Source: Phocoena phocoena
Lineage: Eukaryota; Chordata; Mammalia; Artiodactyla; Phocoenidae
DNA length: 64,000 nucleotides
NCBI RefSeq assembly: GCF_963924675.1
Contig: NC_089221.1
Location: 136,814,263 to 136,878,262 of the forward strand
Direction of reading: 5' to 3'
In this document: positions 23,145 through 34,962 of the stretch, in pieces
How the letters are laid out: each line of letters opens with the position of its first letter
How positions within the stretch are numbered: position 1 is the stretch's first letter
Notes under the pieces: model-generated
The model's input: the letters and a program-made list of their open reading frames with translations, nothing else
Told to the model about the DNA's origin: nothing
The model's database searches: none
Translations under genes and position numbers: made by a program

Positions 23145-23206
23145 GAACAGGAAGTGGGGGACAGGAGGAGGAGAGGGAGAGAGGGGAAGGGGGAGGAGGA
23201 GGGAGA
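23145..23206 (+). repeat. Purine-rich (GGA)n tract
   Basis: About 60 bp nearly all G and A. Confidence 0.9.
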
Positions 23207-23539
23207 CATGGGTCCCTAGGACATTGCTGGAGTCCTTGGATCCTGAACCCAGGGTTCCTGGATTCCTAGTGGTAACCCAATATATTTAATTTTTTTTACT
23301 TAAGTCAGTTTTAATTAGGTTTCTGTTCTTGCAGCTTGCCTAAAATATTCTGCCTCCCATCCTCTCTCATTCTGTCTCTTGTCTTACTGCCTTGCCTTGA
23401 ATAATAATATCTTAAGAAAATAATATTCAAACATGGTAGAAATTTGGAGGATATAAAAAGATTATAGAAAGAAGATATCTTAAATGAAGATGTCATAACA
23501 TTTGTATGGGATACAGCCAATTCAAGACTATTATTTTTT

Positions 23540-23726
23540 GGGCTTCCCTGGTGGTGCAGTGGTTGAGAGTCCGCCTGCTGATGCAGGGGACGCGGGTTCG
23601 TGCCCCGGTCAGGGAAGATCCCACATGCCGCGGAGCGGCTGGGCCCGTGAGCCATGGCCACTGAGCCTGTGCATCTGGAGCCTGTGCTCCACAGCGGGAG
23701 AGGCCCGCGTACCGCAAAATAAAAAA
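23540..23726 (+). mobile_element. CHR-type tRNA-Glu SINE, short form
   Basis: Starts gggcttccctggtggtgcag and ends aggcccgcgtaccgcaaaat. The B box reads ggttcgtgccc, with T where RNA polymerase III promoters have A. Flanks aagactattattttt (from 23524) and aagacttattttt (23727-23739) are the target duplication. It has lost the short stretch 'cacaacagtgagag' that the copy at 47525 keeps. Confidence 0.93.
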
Positions 23727-23759
23727 AGACTTATTTTTGTTTTCTTCCGTCTTTTTTCT

Positions 23760-24920
23760 AATCATTTATATATACATATCTACACAATAAGGTTCTACAT
23801 ATATAAGGTTCTTTCCTTTTTCTCTTAGCACTATATCAGTTGCATTCCCCCATGTTATATATTTTTGAAAGCAGGATCTTAATGGCAGCACAATGTGCAG
23901 GTGTGTGTGGGTATATGTCTTTCCACTGACTTCTCTGTGCTTCCTAGTGCTTGACATCTTTCCTCATTGAACCTTCTGCTCTGGAACCAGGAAGGATACC
24001 AAGGGCTGGGGGGGTCATGCTTGGCTTCTACCTGTATTCCTTGGCCTGTGTCTCAGTGTTCAGGGCCCTGGTGAGCAGCCCTACACCCCACAGCTCAGCT
24101 TCCAGCCAGAAAGGAAACTGTGTCAGCGATGTTGGAAGCAGAGGCCATCTTGCCGATGCTCATCCCTCTGCCCATGAGCCAGGAGGGCTCTGCAGCCTGC
24201 AGACGGAGAGTAAGACACACTCAGGAAAAGGTCTAAGCCTCTTCACAGATCAGCAAGCAGAAAGCCAGGATGGCTTGGTAGTTCCAGGCATGATTTATTT
24301 TAAGACATGCAGAGTTACCAGTTAGCACAGTAAGAAACCTCTTGTTCCTGCCTTTTTAACTCCATACATCAATAACAATTTACTTGGCAAAACCCTGGGT
24401 GCTGGACTTAAATATGCACACCACTGGGGGGAAACACAGGGATAACATTGAGAAATTAGATTTAAAATACCAAATAAACTCTTTTCACCATATCCCTCTC
24501 AGTGAGTGCTGTATAAAGCCTCATAACATTTATGAGGCATTAAATGCCACATAAATGACTAGTTTTTGAAGTGTAGATGAAAAAAAGAAGGTGAACGAAG
24601 GAGTAAAAATAGCACAACTGTATATAATGCATATGTCGGTCTCCTATTTAACCTCTGGATGTTACCCCAAGCCATGAGCAGTGGTGGATTAAGAAAATAA
24701 ACTTTAAGCCTCCAAAAAGGTACTGAAGGCAAGGGCTAGAGATAGAAGGGGTGTTCAGTAGTCAACAGCCAAGGAGAACATGAAGCCAGAGGAGTTCAGA
24801 ACAGAACAGTCATTCCAAGTCAAGTACAATCACAAAAGCAGAAACATGTACCCATGCATCCATTCACCCATATTTCATTATCTATCAGCTGTAATACTGC
24901 TATCACAACTATTAATTGTT
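23760..24920. other. Unassigned non-coding stretch
   Basis: No recognised repeat or exon. A frame of 124 codons at 23951-24325 shows no family motif. A 7-bp inverted repeat cctcata/tatgagg lies at about 24519-24537. Confidence 0.5.
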
Positions 24921-24924
24921 CAAC

Positions 24925-25135
24925 TTCGGACTTACTATTAATTACTATCATTTATGGAGGGCTAAGTTCGTGTCAAGTATTTTACAAAGTGTTTTGCGTG
25001 GATCATCTCATTTAATCCTCATAACCATCCTGTGAACTGGGTTTTTGTCTTTACCTTAAATTGATGAGAAAACTAGCTCAGCTTAAGTGATGTGTGGAAG
25101 GTCAAGCAGAGAGCATGTGTCAGACCCACAGACCC
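24925..25135 (-). mobile_element. MIR SINE (reverse)
   Basis: Reverse MIR: tcatttatggagggctaagt, ggatcatctcatttaatcct, cataaccatcctgtgaac and ttgatgagaaaactagctca. Confidence 0.85.
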
Positions 25136-25157
25136 ATTGATCCAATCTTCCTCTCCT

Positions 25158-25425
25158 CCATATTGTAGCTGTTGAGTTCCTGCTATGTATCATGCTTTGG
25201 ATTAGGCATTGGGGCTACAAAGGAACCTTCAACAAGGCCCCTACAGCATTAATTCTGGGGTAGGTGAAGCTGAAATCGACTAGAAGCTTTGGAGTCAGAA
25301 ACACAGTGGTCTCAGAGGTTGTCACTGGAACACCCAAAAAACTGTGTGCAGGCGGTCATGGTGACCTCAGGAAGAGATACCTAACTTCACTTGGGTGGAT
25401 TTGGTATAACTCAGCCTGGATCTTG
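25158..25425 (-). mobile_element. L2 LINE 3' fragment (reverse)
   Basis: gttgagttcctgctatgtat, ttggattaggcattggggct and caaggcccctacagcatt are the reversed L2 3' end. The remainder is diverged. Confidence 0.6.
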
Positions 25426-25429
25426 AAGA

Positions 25430-25835
25430 ATAAGTCATGTTCATGAGATAGAGAAGAGGGAGACATAGTCTAGGTGGGGGAAACAGCATAGGAAGAGACA
25501 ATAATAATGATAAAATATATAGATTGAAACATTGTAGAAATTTGAAAAATACACACACAAAAAAAATCCATGAAGAAAATAAAATTTGCTGGCTATAGCA
25601 AGTGATTCAAAGACCACACAGCAGAAGTGAACAGATTTGGGAACCAAGGCATCTCCTTTACTAAGCTGTACATGTTGACATACAACTTATTGCAGCGGAG
25701 AGCCTGAGTGTACAAATGTATCAGTGTCATTGTGAAGTTGACAACTGGACAACCAGACCTTCCCTCGCAACCCCTACCTAAGTTTCCACCTCTCACCCTG
25801 CACCCCAGCCGCATTGCTAGATCCCCTTATTTGCT
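25430..25835. other. Unassigned non-coding stretch
   Basis: No recognised repeat or exon. Confidence 0.5.
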
Positions 25836-25837
25836 TG

Positions 25838-26030
25838 ACTTTTTCACAGCACTTAACTGAAATATTATATGAAATTGTTTGCTTCTTTACCAGTTTATTG
25901 CCTTTCTTCCCACTAGAAGATAAACTTCAGGAAAGCAGAGATTATGTCCATCTTGTTCTATGTTCCTTCCTTAGTAGGTAGAATACTGTTTGGCATGTGG
26001 TATTTGTCAAGTAAATATGTGAGCACAACA
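25838..26030 (+). mobile_element. L2 LINE 3' UTR fragment
   Basis: cacagcacttaactgaaat, cccactagaagataaacttc, aggaaagcagagattatgtc and tttggcatgtggtatttgtc are the last 200 bp of L2. Confidence 0.75.
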
Positions 26031-26034
26031 GAAA

Positions 26035-26565
26035 AAAGAACAAGATTCTTCCACTAATGAGAGGTGGGAGCAATGAAGACCCGTTATTGGCCAGGCTCCT
26101 GTCACTCACCTGGGACTCATGGTTTCTCCCTAATCACTTTTAAGTGATTTGGAGTCAAAATCACTTCTGTTGCCCTTCAATGACTTGGGGAACATCAGAA
26201 GCAATGGCCCTAGACCTGCTATCCAAATGCTTCCTTTTACCACCTTCAGATGCTGGCGGGCAAATTGCTTGCACTTGGTCAACATTTCCCCCTCCTGTGC
26301 CCACAGCAGACATTGTAAATCAATCATGGCAATTTTTCTCGTAGCCTTAGAATCCTTGTCAATACCACACTCTAGCAGACACTGCTAATCAATAGGGGGT
26401 GGCATTAGAGATGACACTTTTCATCCTGAGCATAAAAAAACTAACAGATGTGAGAAGGGAGTAATGTAATTAGATATAAGGAGGAAGGGACAAATCTATA
26501 TTCTGAGAAAATATTGTGAGCATTATGTCTTCAGGCTTCTGCAGCAATGACAAATAGAACAGCTT
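26035..26565. other. Unassigned non-coding stretch with an imperfect direct repeat
   Basis: gcagacattgtaaatcaat (about 26307) and gcagacactgctaatcaat (about 26374) match at 16 of 19 bases, 67 bp apart. Otherwise nothing recognised. Confidence 0.5.
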
Positions 26566-26569
26566 AGGG

Positions 26570-26830
26570 ACTATATAGCACAGTGATTATGAACATGAAC
26601 ACTGATGTCAGGCTAGCTGGGTTGCAGTCCCTGTTTTACAGTTTTCTGTCTGTAGTTGTGAGCAAGTTACTTAACCTCTCTGAGCCTCAGTGTCATCATC
26701 TTTAAAATAGAACTAATAACGCTATCTAACTCATCAGATCGTTGCAGAGGATACAATAAAAATCCATGAAAAGCACCTGGCCCACTGCCTAGGACACAGT
26801 AAGTGATCAATAAATATCAGTTATTGATTG
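26570..26830 (+). mobile_element. MIR SINE, nearly full length
   Basis: tagcacagtgattatgaaca, gagcaagttacttaacctct, ctgagcctcagtgtcatcat, cctaggacacagtaagtgat and caataaatatcag. Confidence 0.93.
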
Positions 26831-26834
26831 TTTT

Positions 26835-27160
26835 CAAAATTGGCAGATTTATAAGCATAAAATTAACCACAGGCTGGATCTTGAACTCCAGAAACATTTG
26901 AGCTGAAATTGGTCCCCTCCCTCTCAAGAATACAGAAGACAAGACCACTTTCCATGCAACTTCAGCAAGTTTTCTATTTCCTTTTTCCGATTTTTATTCT
27001 TTCATATTTAAACCACCATTATAAAAACATTAAAGTAAATGTTTTAAACAATAAGCACTTACACAACTCATTTCATTTTTCCCGTTCTTTTCCAGTCTTT
27101 TCCCAAATGCAGGGTAATTTTTTAAAAAAATGGTAATCTAGGTCTTCCTGGTTTTTTTTT
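26835..27160. other. Unassigned non-coding stretch
   Basis: No recognised repeat or exon. T-tract at 27152-27164. Confidence 0.5.
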
Positions 27161-27164
27161 TTTT

Positions 27165-27350
27165 CATTAATGCTCTGAGCCAGGAGATTTAGTTTTTGGG
27201 CCTTTCTCCACCACTTTGTTGCCACATGGAAGTCACTTGGTCTCTCTCAGGCTTAGTGCTCCCATCTGTCAAATGAGATAATAACAGAAGCATTGCTTAC
27301 CTCATAGATTTGTTGGATGGAGTAGATGAGAAAATGGATGTAAAAATAAG
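27165..27350 (+). mobile_element. MIR SINE
   Basis: tggaagtcacttggtctctc, tcaggcttagtgctcccatc, tgtcaaatgagataataaca and tacctcatagatttgttgga. Confidence 0.85.
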
Positions 27351-27354
27351 GTTT

Positions 27355-27960
27355 AAGGAACAGTTGTCTTAACCACCTCAGAGGGGAATTATCTACAGGA
27401 GCAAATGAAATGATAAATGTGAAGGAACTTATATAAAATGGTTAAATTATTAAATGAGTGGGACAGGAAGAAAAGTTGAAATGTAAAACTGAAAGGAAAT
27501 TAGGAAATAATTCTGTAAATTGTGGAATAGAAGCCCTTTTAAAAATAATAGTAAATCTTAAAGTAATTTTCTTTGGTGATTATGGTAAATTGTTGGATTT
27601 TCTTGTTTGGTTTTATTTTTTTCTCTTTTCTAAAAAACACTTTAGATTCAATGGCAGTTTTTCTTCATAAGGAATACAGTTTCCCCCAAGGTCCTCAAAT
27701 ATGTAGAGAACCTATTAAACAAAATGACCTATGTTACACTAGGTGGAAAAGAAAAACTGTCAAACTGAAATCACAGGCAAAAGTAGGTAAGCATACAAAC
27801 TATGTATGAAATCCAGACATCAGCAGTTCCTTCATCTTTCTGGAGTTTCCCCAGAGGAATCCCCTCACAACAAAGGGTTAGTGAACAATGTTGGATTAAC
27901 TGAGGACCTCACAGGAGAGATGACAGAGAGACTTTAACCACAGTGAACAAACTTGAAATC
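27355..27960. other. Unassigned AT-rich non-coding stretch
   Basis: No recognised repeat or exon. Confidence 0.5.
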
Positions 27961-27964
27961 TTCT

Positions 27965-28345
27965 ACATCAGTCAGGAAAATTTAGGTGATGTTGCAGTAA
28001 CAAATAATCCCCACATCTCAGGGTCTTAGCACAGCCAAAGTTTATTTCTCACTCAAATTGAATGCCCAAAATGGGTCGACAGGGAGATTCTGCTCAGTGT
28101 GCTTACTCAGGGAGAAAGACTGATAGAGATTCCATCTTGAAATGTGCTTCCGTGATCACCTCAGCAAGGGGAAAAAACAATGCCCATAAGTAACATGTGT
28201 CTCTTCTCCTCGCTTCAGTCGCGTTGACTGAAGTCAGTCGCATGTCACACCTGACTTTAAGGGATATAGGGAAATGTGACTGCATATGGCTGGGAGGAGA
28301 GGCAGAGATGTTTGGTACACAGTAGTAATGACCATCATTACTACT
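27965..28345 (-). mobile_element. MaLR-like LTR remnant (reverse)
   Basis: The reverse complement of the left end reads as an LTR 3' end: a polyadenylation-like aataaac, then gagatgtggggattatttgt, tactgcaacatcacc and tcctgactgatg. The same ending occurs forward at 48.8 kb. It contains a perfect 8-bp hairpin at 28213-28233. Confidence 0.55.
28213..28233. repeat. Perfect 8-bp inverted repeat with 5-base loop
   Basis: cttcagtc, loop gcgtt, gactgaag. Confidence 0.85.
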
Positions 28346-28349
28346 TAGA

Positions 28350-28735
28350 TATTCTTCATCTCTGAGGTCCATTTATCTCTGTTGTTTCCAAGGAGGATTG
28401 GGGAACAAGGGAAAATAAGAGAAGGGGTGGAGGGAATCTTTTTTTTCCTCCATTTCTTATTTGCGATGTTCAGTTTTCCTGGCTTTTCTTTCTTTCCAGA
28501 TCATTCCTTGGCCTCTAAATTCCTCAACCTTTTACCATGAGGAGCAATTCCACTGTGGCTTATAGTGTTATTGCTCTCAAATTTTCATGTCAAATCCATC
28601 TCTGGCCTCAGCTAGTAAATAGACCTTCTGTTAACAGATCCCATCTTCTTCAGAAGAAAAACGTATTTTTTTCAAATACATATGTACTGGCAAGTGGATA
28701 TTCCTCTGAATTTTACATTAGAAAAGTCTTAAGAG
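28350..28735. other. Unassigned non-coding stretch
   Basis: No recognised repeat or exon. Confidence 0.5.
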
Positions 28736-28737
28736 GA

Positions 28738-28985
28738 CCAAGCAGTTCAGCTTTGAAGTCAGGAACATGGGATCTGGGCCAGGCAGTCATGGATGCAAAT
28801 TTGGCTCCTTCACTGACCAACTGTGTGACTTTAAGGAAATTTCTTAGCTTCTTTAAGCCTCAGTTTCCTAATCTGTAATATGAGAAATAATAATTTCTAT
28901 TTCTACATAGAGTTGTAGTGAAGATCTAATGAGGACAGTACCTGGCACATAGTAAGCCTTCAGTAAATACTGGCTCCTGTTGTGA
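28738..28985 (+). mobile_element. MIR SINE
   Basis: ttgaagtcaggaacatggga, accaactgtgtgactttaag, agcctcagtttcctaatctg and cacatagtaagccttcagta. Confidence 0.92.
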
Positions 28986-29021
28986 TGCTCATCTCCTCCT
29001 ACAACCAGGAATCCCTTTCTT

Positions 29022-29375
29022 TTTTTAAGAAATTTTAATTTATTTATTTATTTTTGGCTGCGTTGGGTCTTCGTTGCTGCGTATAGGCTTTTCTCTAGTT
29101 GCAGCGAGCAGGGGCTACTCTTCATTGCGGTGCACGGGCTTCTCACTGCGGTGGCTTCTCTTGCTGTGGAGCAAGAGCCTAGGCGTATGGGCTTCAGTAG
29201 TTGTGGTGCACAGGCTCAGTAGCTGTGTTTCTAGGGCTCTAGAGTGCAGGTTCAGTAGTTGTGGCGCATGGGCTTAGTTGCTCTGTGGCATGTGGGATCT
29301 TCCCAGACCAGGGCTTGAGCCCATGTCCCCTGCATTGGCAGGCGGATTCTTAACCACTGTGCCACCAGGGAAGTC
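29022..29375 (-). mobile_element. CHR-type tRNA-Glu SINE, long form
   Basis: T-rich tail end at 29020-29055 and the tRNA-like head at the right (gtgccaccagggaagtcc). A 17-bp perfect target duplication, ccaggaatccctttctt, is seen at 29005-29021 and 29375-29391, which fixes both edges to within two bases. Confidence 0.95.
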
Positions 29376-29391
29376 CAGGAATCCCTTTCTT

Positions 29392-29490
29392 AACCTTAAA
29401 CTTTGTGACTAGCACAGAAAACACTGGGACCATCACCTCCTTGAATGTGGTGTATTTACCTTTATTAAATCACAATATTAAGGTTTCTTC
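29392..29490. other. Unassigned non-coding stretch
   Basis: Nothing recognised. Confidence 0.5.
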
Positions 29491-29491
29491 G

Positions 29492-29740
29492 GTTAAAAGT
29501 GTTAGGAAACCAAACTCAAAATGTCTTAAAAGCAAAAAGAAATAAAAAGCCAGCTCATATGACTGAAAGATCAAGGATAGTAGGCTTCAGGCACAGTTGA
29601 AATCGGTTGCTTAAATAATTTCATCAGAGCTCTGTGTTTTCTTTATTTTCTTCTTTTTGGTTCTATTTTCAGGCTGCTTTCTCCCTCATGGCGATAAAAA
29701 GACTGCTAAGCAGCTTCAGGGTCACTTCTTACTTTCCCCA
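29492..29740 (-). mobile_element. Ancient interspersed repeat, family uncertain
   Basis: The order ggaaaccaaactcaaaatgt, cttaaaagcaaaaagaaat, cagctcatatgactgaaag, ggcttcaggcacagttg and caggctgctttctccctcat resembles an old mammalian LTR or L1 tail that I know by phrasing but cannot name. Strand is a guess. Confidence 0.4.
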
Positions 29741-29744
29741 TAAC

Positions 29745-31535
29745 CATGCTCAGCAGAGAGATTTCCTTTTGCCCAACATTTTAAATAGAAACCTCAGAAT
29801 TGCCTTTGATTCGTTCTGCTGGAAACCTGATTATCTTTGAAATAATCATTGTGGCCATGGGGATGTGATACACTGATGGGGCAAGCCTGGTATTCTCTAT
29901 ACCAGAACTGGGAGTAGAGTCAGCAACACTGGAATCATTTGCACTGAGAGTGGTGGAGGGGTGTATATCCAGAGAAAAACAGCTTTCACTTACCAGCAGA
30001 AAGGTGAATGGATATTGGGCAAGGAAAAACAACAGGTAACTTTACACATTTTATGGATACACATCAATTTTGTCCCACTATTGACAAATAGGCAGTATCT
30101 GTATCGGTGCCCTCCCATTCCTTTCCCACAGCCAACAATGGAAATCAGTCATAACCCTCTTGTCCAGTGAGCTCAGCATGTATTTCAGAATCCTGCTCAA
30201 GACAGTGCTCCTGGAAGCTGGTACAAATTGACAGCAGTTTCCATGAAAGATGAAACTATTTTCTCTCTCCAGGTTATTTTCAGGTGAACTGTTAAACCAT
30301 GTTATTCCTTCCTCATACATTCTAGTTGACTTTTTTTAAACTTCATAACATGATGTTTTTACTCATAACGTTTTCTCTTGCCACATTTGGCCTATCGTCC
30401 TAATCTGTTGGGATCTTACTCAGTCTTGGTTCTCTCATTCAAGTTTCTGTTATACTTCAAGTTTCATGCCATCCATGAGGGCAAGCCATGTCTGTTTTGA
30501 TCAATGAAAAATGGAAGGGCCAAGAACTGAGTCCTTGTTACATCTTAAAACATCACTCTCTAGTCGATTCCAGTTGTGAACAACAAAATTGATTCTGGAA
30601 TGGGAAAATACCAAGTGCAATATAGTTACACACATGTATACATTCAAGTGCTATTACATCTCCATTCTCTTTCTTTCTGTTTTTGATTGACCTGGTAAAA
30701 TAAACCAGTCATACCTAAATTGATTGAACCTGCAGGGTTCAATCAGGACAAAGAGCAATTCTCTAACAAAAAGGTGAAAGAACTTGGATCTGTCTTAGCT
30801 AAGTCCATAATAGCTCCAAAATAAAATACTTTTCTTTTCCCAGCATGGCAAGTTGCAGGAAGCACCATGCCCTGGCCCTGGAAAACAATGTGCTTGGGTG
30901 AAGCAGAATCAGTTTGGCTCATGTCAACAGTTTGTTTAGCTTGATGTAGGAAGAATTTAGGGGCATACATGGAGTGGGAGAGCTGTGTCCTGCGTCCCAT
31001 GGGAATCCAGATCTGCAGGGCGGGAATATAACTCTACATCAGAATACAAGCTCCTCCTGGTATTTCGGAATCTGCCTCTTGCGGCTTAACACGGACTCTG
31101 TTCTCACACCCCAGCCTGGATGCCAAGGGACAAGGCCTCCATGGAACATTTGATTCCTATCGTAGAAGTTTAACTAAGGAAGGTCATTGGGTTTTGTTTT
31201 TTGTTTTTTATTTTAGTAATGGGAGAGCACATGGAACCAAGGGCTGGGCTGGTTGTTTGTACAGTACAGACCCCATCAGGCTTTTTCTTTGGCCCCCTGC
31301 TGTTTGAAGAGGTCTTCCAGAGTAGCATTGCTGGGACTCAGGAAGCCAGAAGCAGAAGTGACATCGCTTCTTGTTAGTTGGGCTTAAAGCATCCCTGTAT
31401 CCCCCAGCTGATCCTGTAGTCTTGTTTCTTGAGCTAAGACTCTTTTTTACTTTTTCAACAATGTTATGTACCTTCTAGCCCTCTCCCTCATTTCTACCAC
31501 TGAGATCATCCTTTCCTACAGTGTTCAGAGGCTTC
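29745..31535. other. Mostly unique non-coding DNA
   Basis: About 1.8 kb with no recognised repeat, exon or RNA gene. Frames are short and lack motifs. Confidence 0.5.
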
Positions 31536-31539
31536 CAAT

Positions 31540-31720
31540 ATTGGAGAAGCTGTCCTAAGCACTTTACATCTATTATAGCTTATATAATATTCACTCGGGC
31601 CCTAAGAGAGAAGCAGTATTATGGATTTATTTTGCAAATGAGGACACTGAGGCTCAGAAACACCAAGGTCTGGGTGCACAGGAACAGAAGTGTGAATCTA
31701 AGCCAGGCCTTGCCTCAGAG
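31540..31720 (-). mobile_element. MIR SINE (reverse)
   Basis: tgtcctaagcactttacatc, ttttgcaaatgaggacactg, aggctcagaaacaccaagg and gtgtgaatctaagccaggcc. Confidence 0.8.
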
Positions 31721-31724
31721 CTAA

Positions 31725-32120
31725 CTGGTACCGACTGATCCAGAGCAAGCAGTGTGTAGCCAATTGGAAATTGTATCATGGTCAAAAGTAAAGCTCCACC
31801 CCTGAGTGGGATCCAGAGCCAGCCTTAGATGTCCGTGAATGCTGGTCACCACACACCTCCGAAATCCTCTCCAAAGACCTGATGATCCTCTCTTAGAGAT
31901 ATGGTCCTTCAGCCAAAGATGCCTGTGACAGCACTAGGCACAGGGCCTTGGGGAGGGCCTCTGATTGCTTGAGCCAAGTCCAGAGATGCAAAGACTGTGT
32001 CTACACAGTTGACATGATTGAGGGTCTGCAACTAGGCTTGAAGAAGACACTAGTGAGCCCTGGGTGTTATTTGGGTGGGGGTGGGCAATAGAAAGCCCCT
32101 ATTAAAAGTATTGCCTCTGA
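31725..32120. other. Unassigned non-coding stretch
   Basis: No recognised repeat or exon. Confidence 0.5.
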
Positions 32121-32124
32121 GGAG

Positions 32125-32323
32125 TGCGGAATGGGAAGTGACTGTTTAATGGGTATAGAGTCTCCTCTGGGGTGATGAAAAAGTTTGCAACTGGATTGAG
32201 CTGATAGTTGTATAGCATGGTGAATGTACTGAATATCACTAAAATGTGTACTATAAAGTGGTTAATTTTATATTATGTGAATTTCTCCTTTATAAAAATA
32301 ATAAGAAAAGTAAAAAAAATATT
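32125..32323 (+). mobile_element. Old L1 3' UTR fragment
   Basis: gtgactgtttaatgggtata, ggggtgatgaaaaagtttgc, actaaaatgtgtactataaa, gtggttaattttatattatg and a weak A-rich end match old mammalian L1 3' UTRs. Confidence 0.8.
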
Positions 32324-32329
32324 GCCTCT

Positions 32330-33335
32330 GCCAAGTGCCATAGTGCCTACTGTACTGTTGTTCATGCTAGGGCTAGCCATCCTCTACCACCACCTCCCTC
32401 CAGCCCCTGTTCCCACCTCAACCCATTAAACAGGACCTTCTGCTTGTCTGAAGCATCGAGAAGGTAGCTTCCAGAACTTCTTTTCTCTCTCTTATTTTCT
32501 CTTACCTCTGAGAAGAGGTGCGCCTTCCCAGCTTGGTGGGGTTGGGGAAGGGAAGTAAACTGTCTCATGTCTTTGACTTAAGGTTATCCACAGACCTAGT
32601 TAGCGGCTCCGGGTTTATAGTGTTACTATTTTACTGCATATACACAAAGGGACCTGAGGCCTTTCCAGTGCTGCCTGGAGCCACCTCCTTCTTCACCAGC
32701 GGCTCCCTGAGTCACTGCCCAGCACCAGATCAAAGTGTACCTCTCCATCTGTGTTCACGCTCTCGTCTGCAGGAATACATTGGCTTCATTTCTCTGGGAA
32801 GAGTTTTTCTATAGGGAACATCTTACCTGCTTTCTCATCTACCTTGAAGTTCTCAGTGTTCAATGACAACCACCAAAAAGTGACAGGAAGCTATTTGTGT
32901 AGTAAAAAATGTAGTTACTGATTTCCTTTACATCAGTTTGCATTTTAAATTCAAGTCAAAGGGCCCTTTTCACAGTCAGTCACCAGCTGCTTCAGTTCCA
33001 TTTGCCCTTCTAGGCCGATAGACACGTGACTGAAGGTTTAGAAGGGCAAGTTATCTCATTTTTGTGAAATCTGTCACGTTCAGAAATCCGGAACTTCAAA
33101 GGAAAACAAAAGGATCTTTTCATCTCTTTCCTTAGTTTGAGTTGCTTTTTCTTTGGAAGCTAATTTCTAACTGTAATCACAAAAGAAAGGAGGTTTGAGT
33201 AATTATGCTGTGAATCTGATCTACAGAGGCAGCCCACTGGGATGCTGTTTTCCTCAGGAGCTATAATTTTGGCCAAAATCATCTGGGAAACTTTCCTCTT
33301 CTTCTAATTTATTCTGCCTATGGAGACATTGTTAA
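32330..33335. other. Repeat-free stretch
   Basis: About 1 kb with no recognised element. The part 32880-33320 is free of low complexity and could be a conserved non-coding element; this cannot be judged without an alignment. Confidence 0.35.
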
Positions 33336-33339
33336 CCAT

Positions 33340-33570
33340 GCCAAAAATGCTTCACATTTGTATAGCCATTTTAGATTTTTTTCCAAACTGTTTTCACATT
33401 AATCATCTCACTTGATCTTTACAAATCTCTTGAGAGGTGGATAGAGAAGGGATTGGGATTCATATATTACAGATGAGGAAAGTGAATCCCGGAGAGGTTA
33501 AGCAACTTGCCAAGGTTTCACAGCTTTCAGTCAGAGAGCACCAAGTCTAGAGACCATATTTCCAACCCTC
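33340..33570 (-). mobile_element. MIR SINE (reverse)
   Basis: cacattaatcatctcacttg, tattacagatgaggaaagtg, cggagaggttaagcaacttg and ccaaggtttcacagctttca. Confidence 0.9.
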
Positions 33571-33574
33571 TAGC

Positions 33575-34770
33575 TTTACGCGTAGAGTGAATCACAGACA
33601 CGGATTGCTGCCCTGTTGGCCTACCTCAGGAACCCAACTGTAAAAGTTCTAAGAGGTGAAATTCCATTCTCGGACATATTTGGTTCTCCTTCCTCATTAA
33701 TATTTGACTTGGGCATCACAGTTCTTCTTTCGGAGTTACGTTTATCATGAGGTGACGTGTTCTCTTTGCTGTCTGCCTGATGCTTGCAGAACTCAGAGGG
33801 TGGGGGGAGTGATTTGGGTAAATCTTCCTTTGATCTGTTTTAAATAAAATCATATTTACAAGATACACTTCACTTCTTTTGATGTGCAGCTCACTAATTA
33901 GCTCACATCTGAGAGCAGTTTCCCTGGGAGAAAAAAAAATTCATTCATTCCATCTCGAAAAGACACAATTCTTGAACTAATTATGGTATCTGAATGATTA
34001 ATCTCCTTTAAATACACATATGTTCAGGAATTTTACAGTTAGGAGGAATGTGTAATGAGAAAGAAGACAGAAAGCAAAGGGGAAAGGAACAAGGTAGAGA
34101 GAGGTTCAAGGCATGAGCCCTATTGAGGGCCAGGGAGAAAGTTTGGGTATCCTTTATTATTCAGGTAGAATATAATTAATTTGCAAAATGATGGAGTAAG
34201 CAATATTTGTTCCAAAACCTTCTCAGGTCTCTAATTTTTTCTTCTTTACCAGCCCCTGGAGGCCAGCATCTTTAAGGTCAATCAAACTACTGTGAACCTG
34301 CTATCAGGGAGGAAAAAAAAAGAGAGAGAGAGAGAGACTTATTTAACTTACACTAAATTGTTCATGGCTGATATCACTTTCCATCTAGCTTTACTCCTCC
34401 CACAATTATTTACTCTTTAATAAGAAGCTGAAATTGTATCACGATGACTGATCCTTTATTTGTGGATGTTTGGAGATGGTCAGTGGCTGTCTGATTCATG
34501 TCATATCCTGTATACAATAGGGTTGTGAAGAATAATGCTATGATACCTTGTGATATCTGCCATGGGCACAGAAATTGGGAGTGGCCATATATAAATCATG
34601 TATCTACCCTCCTGATTATAGCTCGTAGGAGAAAGCAGTATTATTTAGCGTAGCAGGGAGACTTCTTCACAGTTCATGATATCACATTGTAAAGGGTATC
34701 ACCTACTCCACTCAAAAGGTTGGTTGCCACTATAGATTATATTTCCGGTGGGTAAGTGATTTTCTTCACT
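33575..34770. other. Mostly unique non-coding DNA, possible conserved element at about 33700-34060
   Basis: No recognised repeat apart from the (GA)n run at 34321-34338. The stretch 33700-34060 has several TAATTA-type words (gctcactaattagctcac at 33888, gaactaattatgg at 33974) and no repeat. Function not established. Confidence 0.35.
34312..34338 (+). repeat. A-tract followed by (GA)n microsatellite
   Basis: aaaaaaaaa then eight or nine ga units. Confidence 0.9.
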
Positions 34771-34774
34771 TTAG

Positions 34775-34880
34775 CATTTATATTGTAAATTCCTTGAGAA
34801 TAGAAACGATTTCTTTTTGTATTTCGAGGTTATGGCTCTTAGTTGTCCCTAAATAAATATTTGTTGAAAAAAGCACAAAG
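34775..34880 (+). mobile_element. L2 LINE 3' terminal fragment
   Basis: tattgtaaattccttgagaa, tagaaacgatttctttttg and ccctaaataaatatttgttg are the reduced L2 terminus. Confidence 0.6.
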
Positions 34881-34962
34881 CAAGTAACAGTAAGTGTGGA
34901 AAGAAATGTGCTAGTAAATAAAAGTTGGCTGAGACTGAAGGAAGGGTATAATGTAATAGACC

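Noticed and set aside
23502..23828. Frames over the SINEs (also at 37166, 40728, 47461-47896, 54457)
   Set aside because: CHR SINEs are GC-rich and stop-poor, so frames open in several phases by chance.
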